DNA of 64,000 nt from Acidocella aminolytica 101 = DSM 11237 (GCF_900129125.1 NZ_FQVJ01000007.1:47637-111636); one strand, 5' to 3'; shown: positions 42,709-52,203, counted from the first letter of the stretch. Notes: generated by a model not told the origin, from the letters alone. Made by a program: numbers and translations.

Positions 42709-44112
42709 ATGGGGAATTTTTCACATGTCTTTCGCGGGGAAACCTTCCGTTTTCCTGACCTGAAAACCGTTCTGGCCCGTGCCTCCGCCCGCCGCTCTGG
42801 CGATGAGCTGGCTGGGCTCGCCGCCGCATCTGATGCCGAGCGTGTGGCCGCGCGGGCGGTGTTGGCAGATCTGCCGCTTAAGATTTTCCTCGAAGACCCG
42901 CTAATCCCTTACGAAACAGACGAAGTCACGCGGCTGATTTTCGATACGCACGACCACGCCGCCTTCCGCCCCGTGGCGCACATGACCGTGGGGCAGTTCC
43001 GGGATTGGCTGCTTTCTTACGAGGCGGACAGCGCCGCACTCACCGCCCTGGCGCCGGGCCTGACCCCGGAAATGGCCGCCGCCGCTTCCAAACTAATGCG
43101 CAACCAGGATCTGATTGCCGTCGCGCGCAAATGCCGGGTGGTTAAAGCGTTCCGCAACACCGTCGGGCTTGAAGGGCGCTTGTCCTCCCGCCTGCAGCCC
43201 AACCACCCCACGGATGATTTAAAAGGCATCGCTGCGTCCACGCTGGACGGGCTGCTCTACGGCACGGGCGATGCCGTCATTGGTATCAACCCTGCCACGG
43301 ACAGCGTGCAAAACTGTCTCTCGCTGCTCTCCATGTTGGATGATCTGCGCACGCGTTACGATATCCCCACCCAGACTTGCGTGCTCACCCATGTCACCAA
43401 CTCCATCGAAGTGATGAATGCGGGCGGGGCGGTTGATCTGGTATTCCAATCCATCGCCGGGTCGCAGGCCGCGAATGAGGGATTCGGGGTCAACCTCTCG
43501 ATTTTGCGAGAGGCGTATGAGGCGTCTCAATCCCTCAAACGGGGCGCCATCGGCCAGGATACGATGTATTTTGAAACCGGCCAGGGCGCGGCACTTTCAG
43601 CCGGGGCGCATTTTGGCGTGGACCAGCAGACCATCGAGGCACGGGCCTATGCGGTGGCGCGGGCCTTCTCTCCGCTGCTGGTGAATACGGTGGTGGGCTT
43701 TATCGGCCCGGAATATCTCTATGACGGCAAACAGATCATCCGTGCCGGGCTGGAGGACCATTTCTGCGGCAAGCTGCTCGGCATCTCCATGGGGTGTGAC
43801 GTTTGCTACACCAACCATGCCGAGGCCGACCAGGATGACATGGACACGCTGATGACGCTGCTTACCGCGGCGGGGGTGAATTTCGTTATCGCAGTGCCGG
43901 GGGCGGATGATGTGATGCTCAATTACCAGAGCCTTTCTTATCACGATGTCTTATATCTGCGTGCCACCTTCGGCGCCCGCCCGGCGCCGGAGTTCGAGGA
44001 CTGGCTGGAAAAGATGGAGATGATGGACCGCCACGGCCGGATGCGCCTGCCCGGCCCGCAAAACAAAGCGCAAAATCGCCTGTTGCTCGGGGAGGGGCAG
44101 AATGCCGCCTGA
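42709..44112 (+). CDS. eutB: Ethanolamine ammonia-lyase large subunit
   Basis: Adenosylcobalamin-dependent conversion of ethanolamine to acetaldehyde and ammonia. About 467 residues, aligning throughout with E. coli EutB: FRFPDLKTVLARASARRSGD, LAGLAAASDAERVAA, ARLQPN-like RLQPNHPTDD, TGDAVIGINPATDSV, LYFETGQGAALSAGA-like stretch, NTVVGFIGPEYLYDGKQIIR, AGLEDHFCGKL and SMGCDVCYTNHAEADQ. The ATG at 42709 is favoured over GTG at 42694. It overlaps eutC by 11 bp. No microcompartment shell, eutA reactivase or transporter gene is adjacent. Confidence 0.97.
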   Translation: MGNFSHVFRGETFRFPDLKTVLARASARRSGDELAGLAAASDAERVAARAVLADLPLKIFLEDPLIPYETDEVTRLIFDTHDHAAFRPVAHMTVGQFRDWLLSYEADSAALTALAPGLTPEMAAAASKLMRNQDLIAVARKCRVVKAFRNTVGLEGRLSSRLQPNHPTDDLKGIAASTLDGLLYGTGDAVIGINPATDSVQNCLSLLSMLDDLRTRYDIPTQTCVLTHVTNSIEVMNAGGAVDLVFQSIAGSQAANEGFGVNLSILREAYEASQSLKRGAIGQDTMYFETGQGAALSAGAHFGVDQQTIEARAYAVARAFSPLLVNTVVGFIGPEYLYDGKQIIRAGLEDHFCGKLLGISMGCDVCYTNHAEADQDDMDTLMTLLTAAGVNFVIAVPGADDVMLNYQSLSYHDVLYLRATFGARPAPEFEDWLEKMEMMDRHGRMRLPGPQNKAQNRLLLGEGQNAA

Positions 44113-44842
44113 GGATCCTTGGGCCAAGCTGCGTCAGGCCACCCGCGCGCGCATCGGGCTGGGCCGCGCGGGGGATGCGATGAAGATTGGCGATGTGCTG
44201 GACTTCCAGTTCGCCCATGCCAAGGCGCGTGATGCTGTGCATACCATGCTGGATACCGCCGCCCTGCGCGCGGCTCTACCCGGTGCCATCGCGCTGCACA
44301 GCGAGGCCCCGGACCGCGAAACCTATCTCCGCCGCCCTGATCTGGGCCGCAAGCTGGCGCGGGACTGCCTGCCCTTACTGTCCAAAAGTGAGTATGACGC
44401 GGCGATTGTGATCGCGGACGGACTTTCAGCCACGGCGGTGATGCAAAATGCCGTGCCGGTTTATGAGGCGCTGACGGCACGGTTGAGCGGGTTTAAACTG
44501 ACTCCCCCCATTATTGCCACGCAGGCGCGCGTGGCGTTGGGGGATGATATCGGCGAGGCGCTGGGGGTGAAGCTGGTGGCGGTGCTGATTGGCGAGCGGC
44601 CGGGGCTGACCGTATCTGACTCGCTGGGGATCTATCTCACTTACGCCCCGAAACGCGGCACGCTGGATTCCGCCCGAAATTGTATCTCCAACGTGCATGC
44701 CCATGGCGGGCTCTCTCACGGCGCGGCGGCGGATATGTTGGCTTGGCTGATGCGCGAGGCGCTGCGGCGCGGTCTGACCGGCGTGGGACTGAAAGAGGCC
44801 AGCGGGCTGACGCAGGATGGCGCCGTTTCGCTGGTTAGCTGA
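44102..44842 (+). CDS. eutC: Ethanolamine ammonia-lyase small subunit
   Basis: A 246-residue partner of EutB. Seen are DPWAKLRQATRARIGLGRAG, LDFQFAHAKARDAVH, RRPDLGRKLARD, IVIADGLSATAVMQNAVP, IGERPGLTVSDSLGIYLTY and RNCISNVHAHGGLSHGAA, all family-typical, including the cobalamin-contact region. Translation is coupled to eutB by overlap. The gene ends 3 bp from the convergent ClC gene. Confidence 0.96.
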   Translation: MPPEDPWAKLRQATRARIGLGRAGDAMKIGDVLDFQFAHAKARDAVHTMLDTAALRAALPGAIALHSEAPDRETYLRRPDLGRKLARDCLPLLSKSEYDAAIVIADGLSATAVMQNAVPVYEALTARLSGFKLTPPIIATQARVALGDDIGEALGVKLVAVLIGERPGLTVSDSLGIYLTYAPKRGTLDSARNCISNVHAHGGLSHGAAADMLAWLMREALRRGLTGVGLKEASGLTQDGAVSLVS

Positions 44843-44845
44843 AGG

Positions 44846-46147
44846 TTATTGTGCCGCTTCCCCTTCCGGGGCGATGTTTTCCGCGCGGGGGGAGACCAAG
44901 GCGGAGAGCATCGGCACCGCGCGGGCGGTAGCGCTGGCGATAGTGGCGGTGAGGATCAGCGGCACTAGGAAATTCTGCCCGACATGGGTGAAGCCGAACA
45001 TCAGCGCCACGGCGGTGAAGGGCATCTGCATTGAAACACCCAGGAACGCCGCCGCCCCCACCAGCGCGAAGGCGCCGGGTGGAATGGGGGGCAGAACCAT
45101 GTTCCAGCCCAACACCAACAGGGTGGAAAATAGTGCGCCTACGGTGAGACCGGGTGTCAGCACGCCGCCCTCCGCCCCCGCCCAGAGCGCGCCGCCAATG
45201 GCCGCCACCTTCAGGGCCAGCAAGGCCAGCCCCAGATGCAGGGGGATGTTGCTCTCCAGCCCCAACTGAATTGGGCCTTTGCCATTGCCCGGCAGTTGCG
45301 GAAACGCCGTGGCAGCCAGCCCGATGAGCGCGAACACCGCCACGCAGCGCAGGATAAGCCGGGAATCAGTCCGCATGTTGCGGCGCGCGGCGGCGGTGAG
45401 GCGGGCGAAGCTGTACCCGGCCAGGCCGATGAGCGGGGCGCTGAGGACGCACAGCACCATCAGTGGCACGGACAGGGTGAAAGCGGGGATGTGATATTGC
45501 GGCGCATTCCCCAGCGCGGCCCAGGCGATGACCGCCGCGATGCAGGAGCTGGAAAGCGCCATCAGAATGGCCTTAGGGTCCAGCCGCAGGATCAGTACCT
45601 CCAACGCGAATACGGCCCCGCCCAGTGGCACGTTATACACCGCCGCGAGGCCGGCCCCGGCGCCGCAGCCGAGCAGCAGTTTCGCGTCCTCACCCGTGAG
45701 GCCCGCCCAGTTGGTGAGTTTCTGGGTAAGAATGGCGGCGATTTCACGTGGAGCGACCTCCCGCCCTAGCGGTGAACCCATGGCGACGGTGACGATTTGT
45801 AGAACCGCGTGGGCGGTGGTGGTGGCGTAGGGCATGGGCTGGCCGGTGGTGGCGGCGGCTTTGATGCTGACCAGCCGGGCGCCGCGATGATAGACCATCC
45901 ACCAGCCCAGCCCCGCTAGCACGCCGCCCGCCGTGAGCGCCAGGAGACGGTGCAAAGCGGAGGTACGGCTAACGGCCTGCAGGAAGCTTTCGGGCCCCAC
46001 CAGATCAGCCAGACTGTAGCCGTAAACGGTGTGCTGAACAAAATGCAGCAGCAGCGCCATGCTGCCGCCGCCTACGCCGCCGGCCACGCCCACCAGCAGC
46101 GTGACCGCCGCCAGTTTCAGGGTTTGTTGTGCTGTTCCGCCGCTCAT
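44846..46147 (-). CDS. ClC-family chloride channel/antiporter with variant motifs
   Basis: A 433-residue protein with about ten to twelve membrane segments. The ClC pore motifs are present in altered form. GREGP is replaced by GREVAP within GSPLGREVAPREIAA, keeping the gating-type Glu. The next block LLGCGAGAGLAAVYNVPLGGAVFALE is ClC-like, and GGVLTPGLTVGALFS matches the GxFxP position. The first motif (GSGIP) appears as GQPMP. Ion preference and whether it is a channel or proton antiporter cannot be told. It diverges from a LysR regulator and may be its target. Confidence 0.88.
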   Translation of the reverse strand: MSGGTAQQTLKLAAVTLLVGVAGGVGGGSMALLLHFVQHTVYGYSLADLVGPESFLQAVSRTSALHRLLALTAGGVLAGLGWWMVYHRGARLVSIKAAATTGQPMPYATTTAHAVLQIVTVAMGSPLGREVAPREIAAILTQKLTNWAGLTGEDAKLLLGCGAGAGLAAVYNVPLGGAVFALEVLILRLDPKAILMALSSSCIAAVIAWAALGNAPQYHIPAFTLSVPLMVLCVLSAPLIGLAGYSFARLTAAARRNMRTDSRLILRCVAVFALIGLAATAFPQLPGNGKGPIQLGLESNIPLHLGLALLALKVAAIGGALWAGAEGGVLTPGLTVGALFSTLLVLGWNMVLPPIPPGAFALVGAAAFLGVSMQMPFTAVALMFGFTHVGQNFLVPLILTATIASATARAVPMLSALVSPRAENIAPEGEAAQ

Positions 46148-46195
46148 CGTTCCGTGTTCCTTGTTAACGGATTTGTTTTGGCGCTTTCGCAGGTG

Positions 46196-46219
46196 GAATA
46201 ACAGCGATATTGGTTATTC
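46196..46219. promoter_or_regulatory. Candidate LysR operator palindrome
   Basis: GAATAAC-N10-GTTATTC, a perfect 7-bp inverted repeat of LysR type (T-N-A core) between the divergent ClC and LysR genes, 19 bp before the regulator's start. Confidence 0.65.
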
Positions 46220-46237
46220 TGTTTCGTGATAGGCAGG

Positions 46238-47107
46238 ATGGATATGGACGGTTTGCTCGACCCGGTTTTGTTGCGCAGCTTTGTGGCGGTGGTGGAGACG
46301 GGAGGGTTTTCCACCGCGGCCCGGCAGTTGGGGGTGAGCCAGTCCACCGTCAGCCAGCACATCACCCGGCTGGAGGCGCAGACCGGGCGCAAGCTGCTGG
46401 CGCGCGACACACATAGCGTGACTACCACTCCGGATGGTGATGCCGTGCTGCCCTTCGCGAAGCGGGCGTTGGAGGCGAATGCGCGGATACGGCAATATTT
46501 CCAGGCCGGGGCGCTGCGGGGGCGGGTGAGGTTTGGGGCGTCTGAGGATTTTGTGTTCTCAGCGCTGCCGGACATGCTGGCGGAATTTATCGCGCGCCAT
46601 CCAGAGGTGGATCTGGAACTGACCGTGGGGTTGAGCGAGGCGCTGTATGAGCGGTTTGATGCCGGGCAGCTGGATCTGATTTTGGCTAAACGACGGGAGG
46701 GGGATGCGCGCGGGCGGCGGGCCTGGGTGGATGATCTTTGCTGGGTAGGGCGGCCGGGGATGGCGCCGGATTTGGGGGCCCCGCTGCCGCTAGTGCTTTA
46801 TCCGCCGCCGAGCATGACGCGCCGTCGGGCCCTCGCGGTGCTGGATGCGAACCAGAGGCGCTGGCGGGTGGCCTGCACCAGCGAAAGCCTGAGCGGGCTG
46901 CGTGCGGCGGCCATGGCGGGGCTGGGTGTTGTGCCCCTGGCCGCGCAACTGATTCCACCCGGGTTGGCCGAGCTTACCTCCAGCGGGCTGCCGACGCTGG
47001 GGGCGGTGGAGTTTATTGTGCTGGGCGCGAAATATGGTGGCCGGGACGCGGTGACGGCGCTGGCGGATGTGTTGCTGGCGAGTACGGGACGGTTACGGGG
47101 CGGGTAG
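46238..47107 (+). CDS. LysR-family transcriptional regulator
   Basis: About 289 residues. The N-terminal helix-turn-helix is LLRSFVAVVETGGFSTAARQ then LGVSQSTVSQHITRLEAQTG. The effector domain starts near residue 90 (LRGRVRFGASEDFVFSALPDML) and is typical of LysR regulators. GGCAGG precedes the ATG at 46238; 46244 is an alternative. Its divergence from the ClC gene and the intervening palindrome suggest that it controls that gene and itself. The effector is unknown. Confidence 0.93.
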   Translation: MDMDGLLDPVLLRSFVAVVETGGFSTAARQLGVSQSTVSQHITRLEAQTGRKLLARDTHSVTTTPDGDAVLPFAKRALEANARIRQYFQAGALRGRVRFGASEDFVFSALPDMLAEFIARHPEVDLELTVGLSEALYERFDAGQLDLILAKRREGDARGRRAWVDDLCWVGRPGMAPDLGAPLPLVLYPPPSMTRRRALAVLDANQRRWRVACTSESLSGLRAAAMAGLGVVPLAAQLIPPGLAELTSSGLPTLGAVEFIVLGAKYGGRDAVTALADVLLASTGRLRGG

Positions 47108-47245
47108 GCGGTGATAAAAAAACCTTAAAATTCAAGTTGATATCCGTTTTGTTAGTTTCTTTGGATGTGTGTGCTATTTAAAATTAGGCTTTTATAAAGG
47201 ATTTTTGAATTGTTTGGTGCGAGTGTGTTAGTTATATGATGTTTT

Positions 47246-47536
47246 ATGAACGCCCTGACACCAAAGTTTGATGTATCTCGCGCTGACCAACGCAAAGAGA
47301 CGCGGGCGTCAGTACTGAAGTCCGCAAAGATCGTTTTTGGTGGTTCTTGGGGAGCTGTGGTTGATTGCTTGGTTTTGAATCTTTCGGCTCAGGGCGCGCA
47401 TCTTGAGACAATATTAACCGTTGATATTCCAGAGACTTTTTGTCTGAGGTTTAGCGATGGCACGCAACTTCAGGTGCGCCAACGCTGGAATTCCGGACAT
47501 CAGATCGGCGTTGAGTTCACGGACAGCGCAATGTAA
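47246..47536 (+). CDS. PilZ-domain protein
   Basis: A 96-residue protein with PilZ features: DQRKETRASVLKSAKI (R-x3-R c-di-GMP-type site), VDCLVLNLSAQGAHLE (the D/NxSxxG motif appears as NLSAQGAHL), and RQRWNSGHQIGVEFTDS. PilZ proteins of this short type are frequent in alphaproteobacteria and may or may not bind c-di-GMP. The DNA here and just upstream is A+T-richer than the neighbours and no clear Shine-Dalgarno precedes the ATG. Confidence 0.85.
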   Translation: MNALTPKFDVSRADQRKETRASVLKSAKIVFGGSWGAVVDCLVLNLSAQGAHLETILTVDIPETFCLRFSDGTQLQVRQRWNSGHQIGVEFTDSAM

Positions 47537-47645
47537 CGCTGGAAACCAATGATCTGCTCCGGCGCACGCGGGATGTTGATTTTTGGAAACTTATGGTGGT
47601 GTCTTGAAGCCGGATGGCCGTAAACTTCTTCCCTTGGAGACAACA

Positions 47646-50363
47646 TTAAACCTTCTCCTTTAAAAATCGGCCAATTCCCGTAATCGCATCCGACAATGAC
47701 GATTTGATGATCCGCGCTTGTTCCGGAAACGCGGTAAGCAGGCGGGAGGGGAATTGGCGGTCCAGCAGGACGAAGACGCCTCTGTCGCCCGCGCGGCGGA
47801 TGAGGCGGCCGAAGGCTTGGCGCAGGCGCAGGCGGACGATTGCGTCGTCGTAGGTGCGTGGGGCGCCGTGAGAGAGGTGGGTGCGGCGCGTGCGGTGGAG
47901 AATGTCCGGGCGGGGCCAGGGGGTGCGTTCGAACACCACGAGGCGCAGGGAATTGCCGGGAATGTCCACGCCGTCGCGCATGGCGTCCGTGCCCAGGAGG
48001 CAGGAATGTTCCTCGGCACGGAAGATGTCGACTAAGGTGGCATTATCCATCGCATCGACATGCTGGGCGTAGAGGGGGATGTTTTTCTCTTCAAGCGGGG
48101 CGGCGATTTTGGCGTGGACGGCGCGCAGGCGGGAGATGGCGGTGAACAGGCCAAGGCCGCCGCCCCCCGATGCCTCGAACAGGGCTTTGTAGGCGCCCGC
48201 GAGTTGGCCGATATCCTGCGTATTGACGTCTGAGATCAGCACCACTCGGGTGCGGTCGCCATAATCGAAGGGGCTGTCGAACGCTGCGCGGATGGCGGGA
48301 GTGGCGAGGTGCGCGGCGCCGGTGCGGGATTCGGCGTTTTCCCAGGCTTCTTCAACATCCGGACCGTCGCGCAGGGTGGCGGAGGTGATCAGCAGCCCAT
48401 GCGCGGGGGCGGCGATGGATTGGGTGAAGGCTTCGGTGGGGTCCAGAAGATGCGAGAGCAGGGCAATATCTTTGTCTGTTCCGGCTTCGCGGTCCAGGCG
48501 CAGGAACTCAACGCGGGCAGGGCGCTCGCCAGGAGCGGGTTCGGCGTCCAGCCCGTCGAGGATGCGTTTCCAGCCGGAGAGCGGGTCAATGGCGCGGCGT
48601 TTCAGGCTGCGGGCGGTGCTTTCCAGCCTTTGGCGCATGGCGTCTTCAAGGTCGGGTTCGGTTTCCAGCCGTTCCAGCATCCGCTCACGCAAGGCCTTGA
48701 GGGGGGCGCTGAGCTGCTCCATGGCTTTAGCGAGCTTGTGTGCGGCGGGGAGAACGTCCTCGTTCAGCGGGTGGAGATCGGTTTCAAAAGCTGTGGAGGC
48801 GGCGAGGTCGGGCTCCGTGGCGCGGGCGCGGGCCTGGGCGCGCAGGGCACGCAAAAGCTCCTCGGCCGGGTTGTTGTCTGAGGCCAGCTCCGGGTCCAGC
48901 CGCACGGAGAACATGGGCGCGGGCAGGCATTTGGCGAATTTCGTAGCCTGGGTAATGAAATTATACGTGGCTTCGTCCATGGCGGCCATGTCCTCCAGCC
49001 GTTTGGCCAAGCCACGGGCGCGGGAGCGTGTGCCCTCGGCGCCCAAGAGCCAGCGGCGGAGTTCCGCCATGGCGGTGCCGGAAAGCTCGATGGAGAAGGC
49101 GCTGTCCGCCGCGTCGAAGATGTGGTGGCCTTCGTCGAATACATAGCGGGTGGGGACGCTGTCATCGTCCAGCCCGCCCCAGACGGCCTGGGCCATGACC
49201 AGTGCGTGATTGGCGATGACGAGATCTGCCTGGCGGGCATTGCGGATGACGCGCTCAATCACGCAAGCGGAGAAATGCGGGCAGGCGGCATGGATGCACT
49301 CGCCGCGCCGATCCGCGATTTGGGCTAGGAGGGGTTGGCCGTACAACTCCGCGAACCAGCCGGGTAGGTCGCCGCCGAACAGGTCGCCATCCGCGCTGGC
49401 GGCGGCCCAGCGGGCGATAAGGCCGAGCGGGATGGCGCGGGTTTGGGCGTGCATCGAATCTTCGAAATTGAGCAGGCAGAGATAATTTTCCCGCCCCTTG
49501 CGTAGCACGACATTGGTGCCGGCGGGCAGGCGGGTGGCTTCCTGCTCGATCTGGCGTTGGAGGTGGCGGGTGTAGGTGGATAGCCAGACCGAGCCCTTGT
49601 TCCGCTCCGCCCACAGTGAGGCGGGGGCGAGATAGCCCATGGTTTTGCCGGTTCCGGTTCCGGCTTCGGCCAGTACGACCTGCGGGTGGCCCTCTGACGC
49701 GCGCGGGGCAAAGGCGGCCGTGGCGGCGGAGCAGAAATCCGCCTGGGCGGGGCGCTGCTCAGCGCTCGGGCCTAGCAGGCCCGCGAGGCGGGAGCGAGCT
49801 TCAGTCGGGGTGATGGCAAAGGCGGATGGAGGCGGGCGGGGGGCGACGTCCTCCCATTTCGGCAGGCGCTTCCAGAGGCGCATGGCCATGTCGTCCGGCC
49901 TTGCGTCCGGTGTGCAGAGAGCGTGCAGCACATAAGGCGCCCAGAGCCAGCCCGCTGCCCCCATGCGCGCGGCAAGACCCGGCGCGTCGCGGTTGGCTAC
50001 GGTGTTTTTGCCTGCGGCCAGACGAGTGAGGAGCAGTTCAGCCATTTCCGGCAGTGCCTGGGCGGCTGACTCGAGCGAGGTGGGGATGGGGAGTTCCAGC
50101 GCGCGGGCGAGGCCGGTCGGGGTAGGAGCGAGGCTTTGCGCGGGATGCACGAAGGCGAACAGCTCCAGCAGGTCAAGCAACTGGATGGACGGGTTGCCGA
50201 GGCGCTTGAGCGTGGCCGGGGCGTGGATGGCCAGCGGGATGCTTGCCCCTACTTGCCGGGCCACCGTGCCTTGCCTGAGGGGGGAGATGACGCCGTCTGT
50301 ATCCAGCAGGACGGCGCGGCCATGGCCGGCGGCCAGAGCGGGCAGGGCGGGAAGATTCGGCAT
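47646..50363 (-). CDS. dinG: DinG/YoaA-type ATP-dependent helicase (XPD-like, Fe-S)
   Basis: A 905-residue superfamily 2 helicase. Walker A is VVLAEAGTGTGKTMGYLAP and the Walker B DEAH-like box is VFDEGHHIFDAAD. Cysteines for an iron-sulphur cluster are at YLCLLNFED and GECIHAACPHFSACV, the latter with the C-x4-C-x5-C spacing known from E. coli DinG. The C-terminal motif VI is LRLRQAFGRLIRRAGDRGV. An N-terminal region of about 200 residues precedes the helicase core. Likely acts on unusual DNA structures such as R-loops. Confidence 0.9.
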   Translation of the reverse strand: MPNLPALPALAAGHGRAVLLDTDGVISPLRQGTVARQVGASIPLAIHAPATLKRLGNPSIQLLDLLELFAFVHPAQSLAPTPTGLARALELPIPTSLESAAQALPEMAELLLTRLAAGKNTVANRDAPGLAARMGAAGWLWAPYVLHALCTPDARPDDMAMRLWKRLPKWEDVAPRPPPSAFAITPTEARSRLAGLLGPSAEQRPAQADFCSAATAAFAPRASEGHPQVVLAEAGTGTGKTMGYLAPASLWAERNKGSVWLSTYTRHLQRQIEQEATRLPAGTNVVLRKGRENYLCLLNFEDSMHAQTRAIPLGLIARWAAASADGDLFGGDLPGWFAELYGQPLLAQIADRRGECIHAACPHFSACVIERVIRNARQADLVIANHALVMAQAVWGGLDDDSVPTRYVFDEGHHIFDAADSAFSIELSGTAMAELRRWLLGAEGTRSRARGLAKRLEDMAAMDEATYNFITQATKFAKCLPAPMFSVRLDPELASDNNPAEELLRALRAQARARATEPDLAASTAFETDLHPLNEDVLPAAHKLAKAMEQLSAPLKALRERMLERLETEPDLEDAMRQRLESTARSLKRRAIDPLSGWKRILDGLDAEPAPGERPARVEFLRLDREAGTDKDIALLSHLLDPTEAFTQSIAAPAHGLLITSATLRDGPDVEEAWENAESRTGAAHLATPAIRAAFDSPFDYGDRTRVVLISDVNTQDIGQLAGAYKALFEASGGGGLGLFTAISRLRAVHAKIAAPLEEKNIPLYAQHVDAMDNATLVDIFRAEEHSCLLGTDAMRDGVDIPGNSLRLVVFERTPWPRPDILHRTRRTHLSHGAPRTYDDAIVRLRLRQAFGRLIRRAGDRGVFVLLDRQFPSRLLTAFPEQARIIKSSLSDAITGIGRFLKEKV

Positions 50364-50487
50364 CGTGATTCGTTATAGGGGGATGTTCACGCTTTGTCTT
50401 GGGTTACGTATCGGTAAGGTTTTAACGGCTTATAGGGCGTGTTCCGCGTCCTTACCTGAAAGTCATCTGATTGATGAGGAGGGTGGA

Positions 50488-52203
50488 ATGACCAGGACCG
50501 TTGCGGAAGTCGTCATCGATGCGCTGCAAAAAGCCGGGGCAAAACGTTGCTGGGGAATCGTGGGCGATACCATCAACCATTTCACCGATGCCATTCGCAA
50601 AAGCGATGTCCGCTGGGTGCATGTGCGCCACGAGGAAGCCGGAGCGCTGGCGGCGGGCGGAGAAGCTTATATGACCGGCGAGTTGGCCTTGTGCGCGGGC
50701 ACGTGCGGGCCGGGTAGCCTGCATTTTGTGAATGGAATTTTTGAATCGCATAGAAACGGCGCGCCGGTTGTGCTGATTGCGTCGGACGTGGCGCGCACGG
50801 AGGTGGGGCTGAATTTTCCTCAGGAGCTGGACCAGCGGAAGATTTATGAACAGACCAGCGTGTTTTGCGAATATATCAGCCACCCCGAGCAGGCGCGGCG
50901 GATTGCCACGCAGGCGGCGCAGGCGGCGCTGAGCAAGCGCGGCGTGGCGGTGATTATCGTGAATGGCGATATGTTCACGCAGAAAACTGAGGACAGGTTG
51001 GCGTGGCATGTGCATCGCCCGGCCCCGGTGTTGCGCCCTTCAGACGCGGAGATGACGGCGCTGGCCGAGGCGCTGAACAAGGCCGGGACGGTAACGATTT
51101 ATGCGGGCATTGGCGCTCGCGAAGCGGCGCCGCAGGTGGTGAAGCTGGCGGCGGCCTTGAAGGCGCCAGTGGTGCATACAAGCCGCGCGAAGGAATTTAT
51201 TGAGCCGGAGAACCCGTTTAACATCGGCATGACCGGGATTTTGGGAAACCGGGCCGGGGTTGAGGCGATTGATGCGGCGGATATCATGCTGTGTCTGGGA
51301 ACGGATTTTGCGTGGACGCAATTCTACCCTGAAGGCAAGCATGTGATTCAAATAGACAGCGATGCCGCGCATCTGGGCCGCCGCGCCCCTGTGGGGCTGG
51401 GGCTGGTTGGGGATGTGGGCGATACCATCGAGGCGCTGCTGCCGCGCTTACAACCGCTTGAGGATAGCACGCATCTGGACAAGGCGTTGAAGCAATGGGC
51501 GGAGGATCAGCGGGCTTATGAGAAATCCGCTGAGGGGAAGGACCCGGCGCTGATTCATCCGCAAACCGTCGCACATATGCTGGACCGGCTGGCAGCGGAG
51601 GATGCGTTGTTCACCGCCGATGGCGGCTCGCCGATGGTTTGGTTGCTGCGGCATCTGACCGCGAATGGGAATCGGCGTTTTTTGACGAGTTTGCTGCATG
51701 GAACAATGGCGAATGCGTACCCGCAGGCGATGGGGCTAGCGGCGGCTTATCCGCGCCGGCAGGTGATTGCGATGTGCGGGGATGGCGGCATGTCCATGCT
51801 GATGGGCGATCTGCTGACACTGGTGCAGGAAAAGCTGCCGGTGAAATTGCTGATTTTCAACAACAGCTCCCTCGGCTTTGTGGAGATGGAGCAGCGTGTG
51901 GAAGGGTTGCTGGATTCATATACCGATTTGCAGAATCCTGACTTCGCGCGTTTGGCTGAGGTTTGCGGCCTGCGCGGTTGGAAGGTGGAAAATGCCAATG
52001 ATCTGGAAGGCGCGATGCAAAGCTGGCTGGCAGCGGAGGGACCGGCTTTGCTGGATGTGAAGGTGAACCGCGTGGAGTTGGTGATGCCGCCAAAAGTGAC
52101 GGCGGGGCAAGTGGCCTCCACTGCCTTGTTTGGCGTGAAGGCGGTGCTGGATGGGCGTGCGGGGGAGGTTGTTTCGTTGCTGCGGGATAATTTTCTACGC
52201 TGA
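50488..52203 (+). CDS. poxB: Pyruvate dehydrogenase (quinone) / pyruvate oxidase
   Basis: Thiamine-diphosphate and FAD enzyme that oxidises pyruvate to acetate and CO2 and reduces ubiquinone at the membrane. 571 residues, like E. coli PoxB (572). N-terminal VRHEEAGALAAGGEAYMTGE holds the catalytic Glu region, GTCGPGSLHFVNGIFESHRNG is typical, and MCGDGGMSMLMGDLLTLVQE followed by FNNSSLGFVEMEQ is the ThDP/Mg-binding motif. GAGGAGGGTGGA precedes the ATG; the longer open frame to 49963 is a shadow of dinG. It converges on the PBP gene, 8 bp away. Confidence 0.93.
   Translation: MTRTVAEVVIDALQKAGAKRCWGIVGDTINHFTDAIRKSDVRWVHVRHEEAGALAAGGEAYMTGELALCAGTCGPGSLHFVNGIFESHRNGAPVVLIASDVARTEVGLNFPQELDQRKIYEQTSVFCEYISHPEQARRIATQAAQAALSKRGVAVIIVNGDMFTQKTEDRLAWHVHRPAPVLRPSDAEMTALAEALNKAGTVTIYAGIGAREAAPQVVKLAAALKAPVVHTSRAKEFIEPENPFNIGMTGILGNRAGVEAIDAADIMLCLGTDFAWTQFYPEGKHVIQIDSDAAHLGRRAPVGLGLVGDVGDTIEALLPRLQPLEDSTHLDKALKQWAEDQRAYEKSAEGKDPALIHPQTVAHMLDRLAAEDALFTADGGSPMVWLLRHLTANGNRRFLTSLLHGTMANAYPQAMGLAAAYPRRQVIAMCGDGGMSMLMGDLLTLVQEKLPVKLLIFNNSSLGFVEMEQRVEGLLDSYTDLQNPDFARLAEVCGLRGWKVENANDLEGAMQSWLAAEGPALLDVKVNRVELVMPPKVTAGQVASTALFGVKAVLDGRAGEVVSLLRDNFLR

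Noticed and set aside
49963-50487. 175-codon N-terminal extension of the pyruvate oxidase frame
   Set aside because: It lies entirely under dinG on the other strand; poxB starts at 50488 with a strong ribosome-binding site and has the length of E. coli PoxB.
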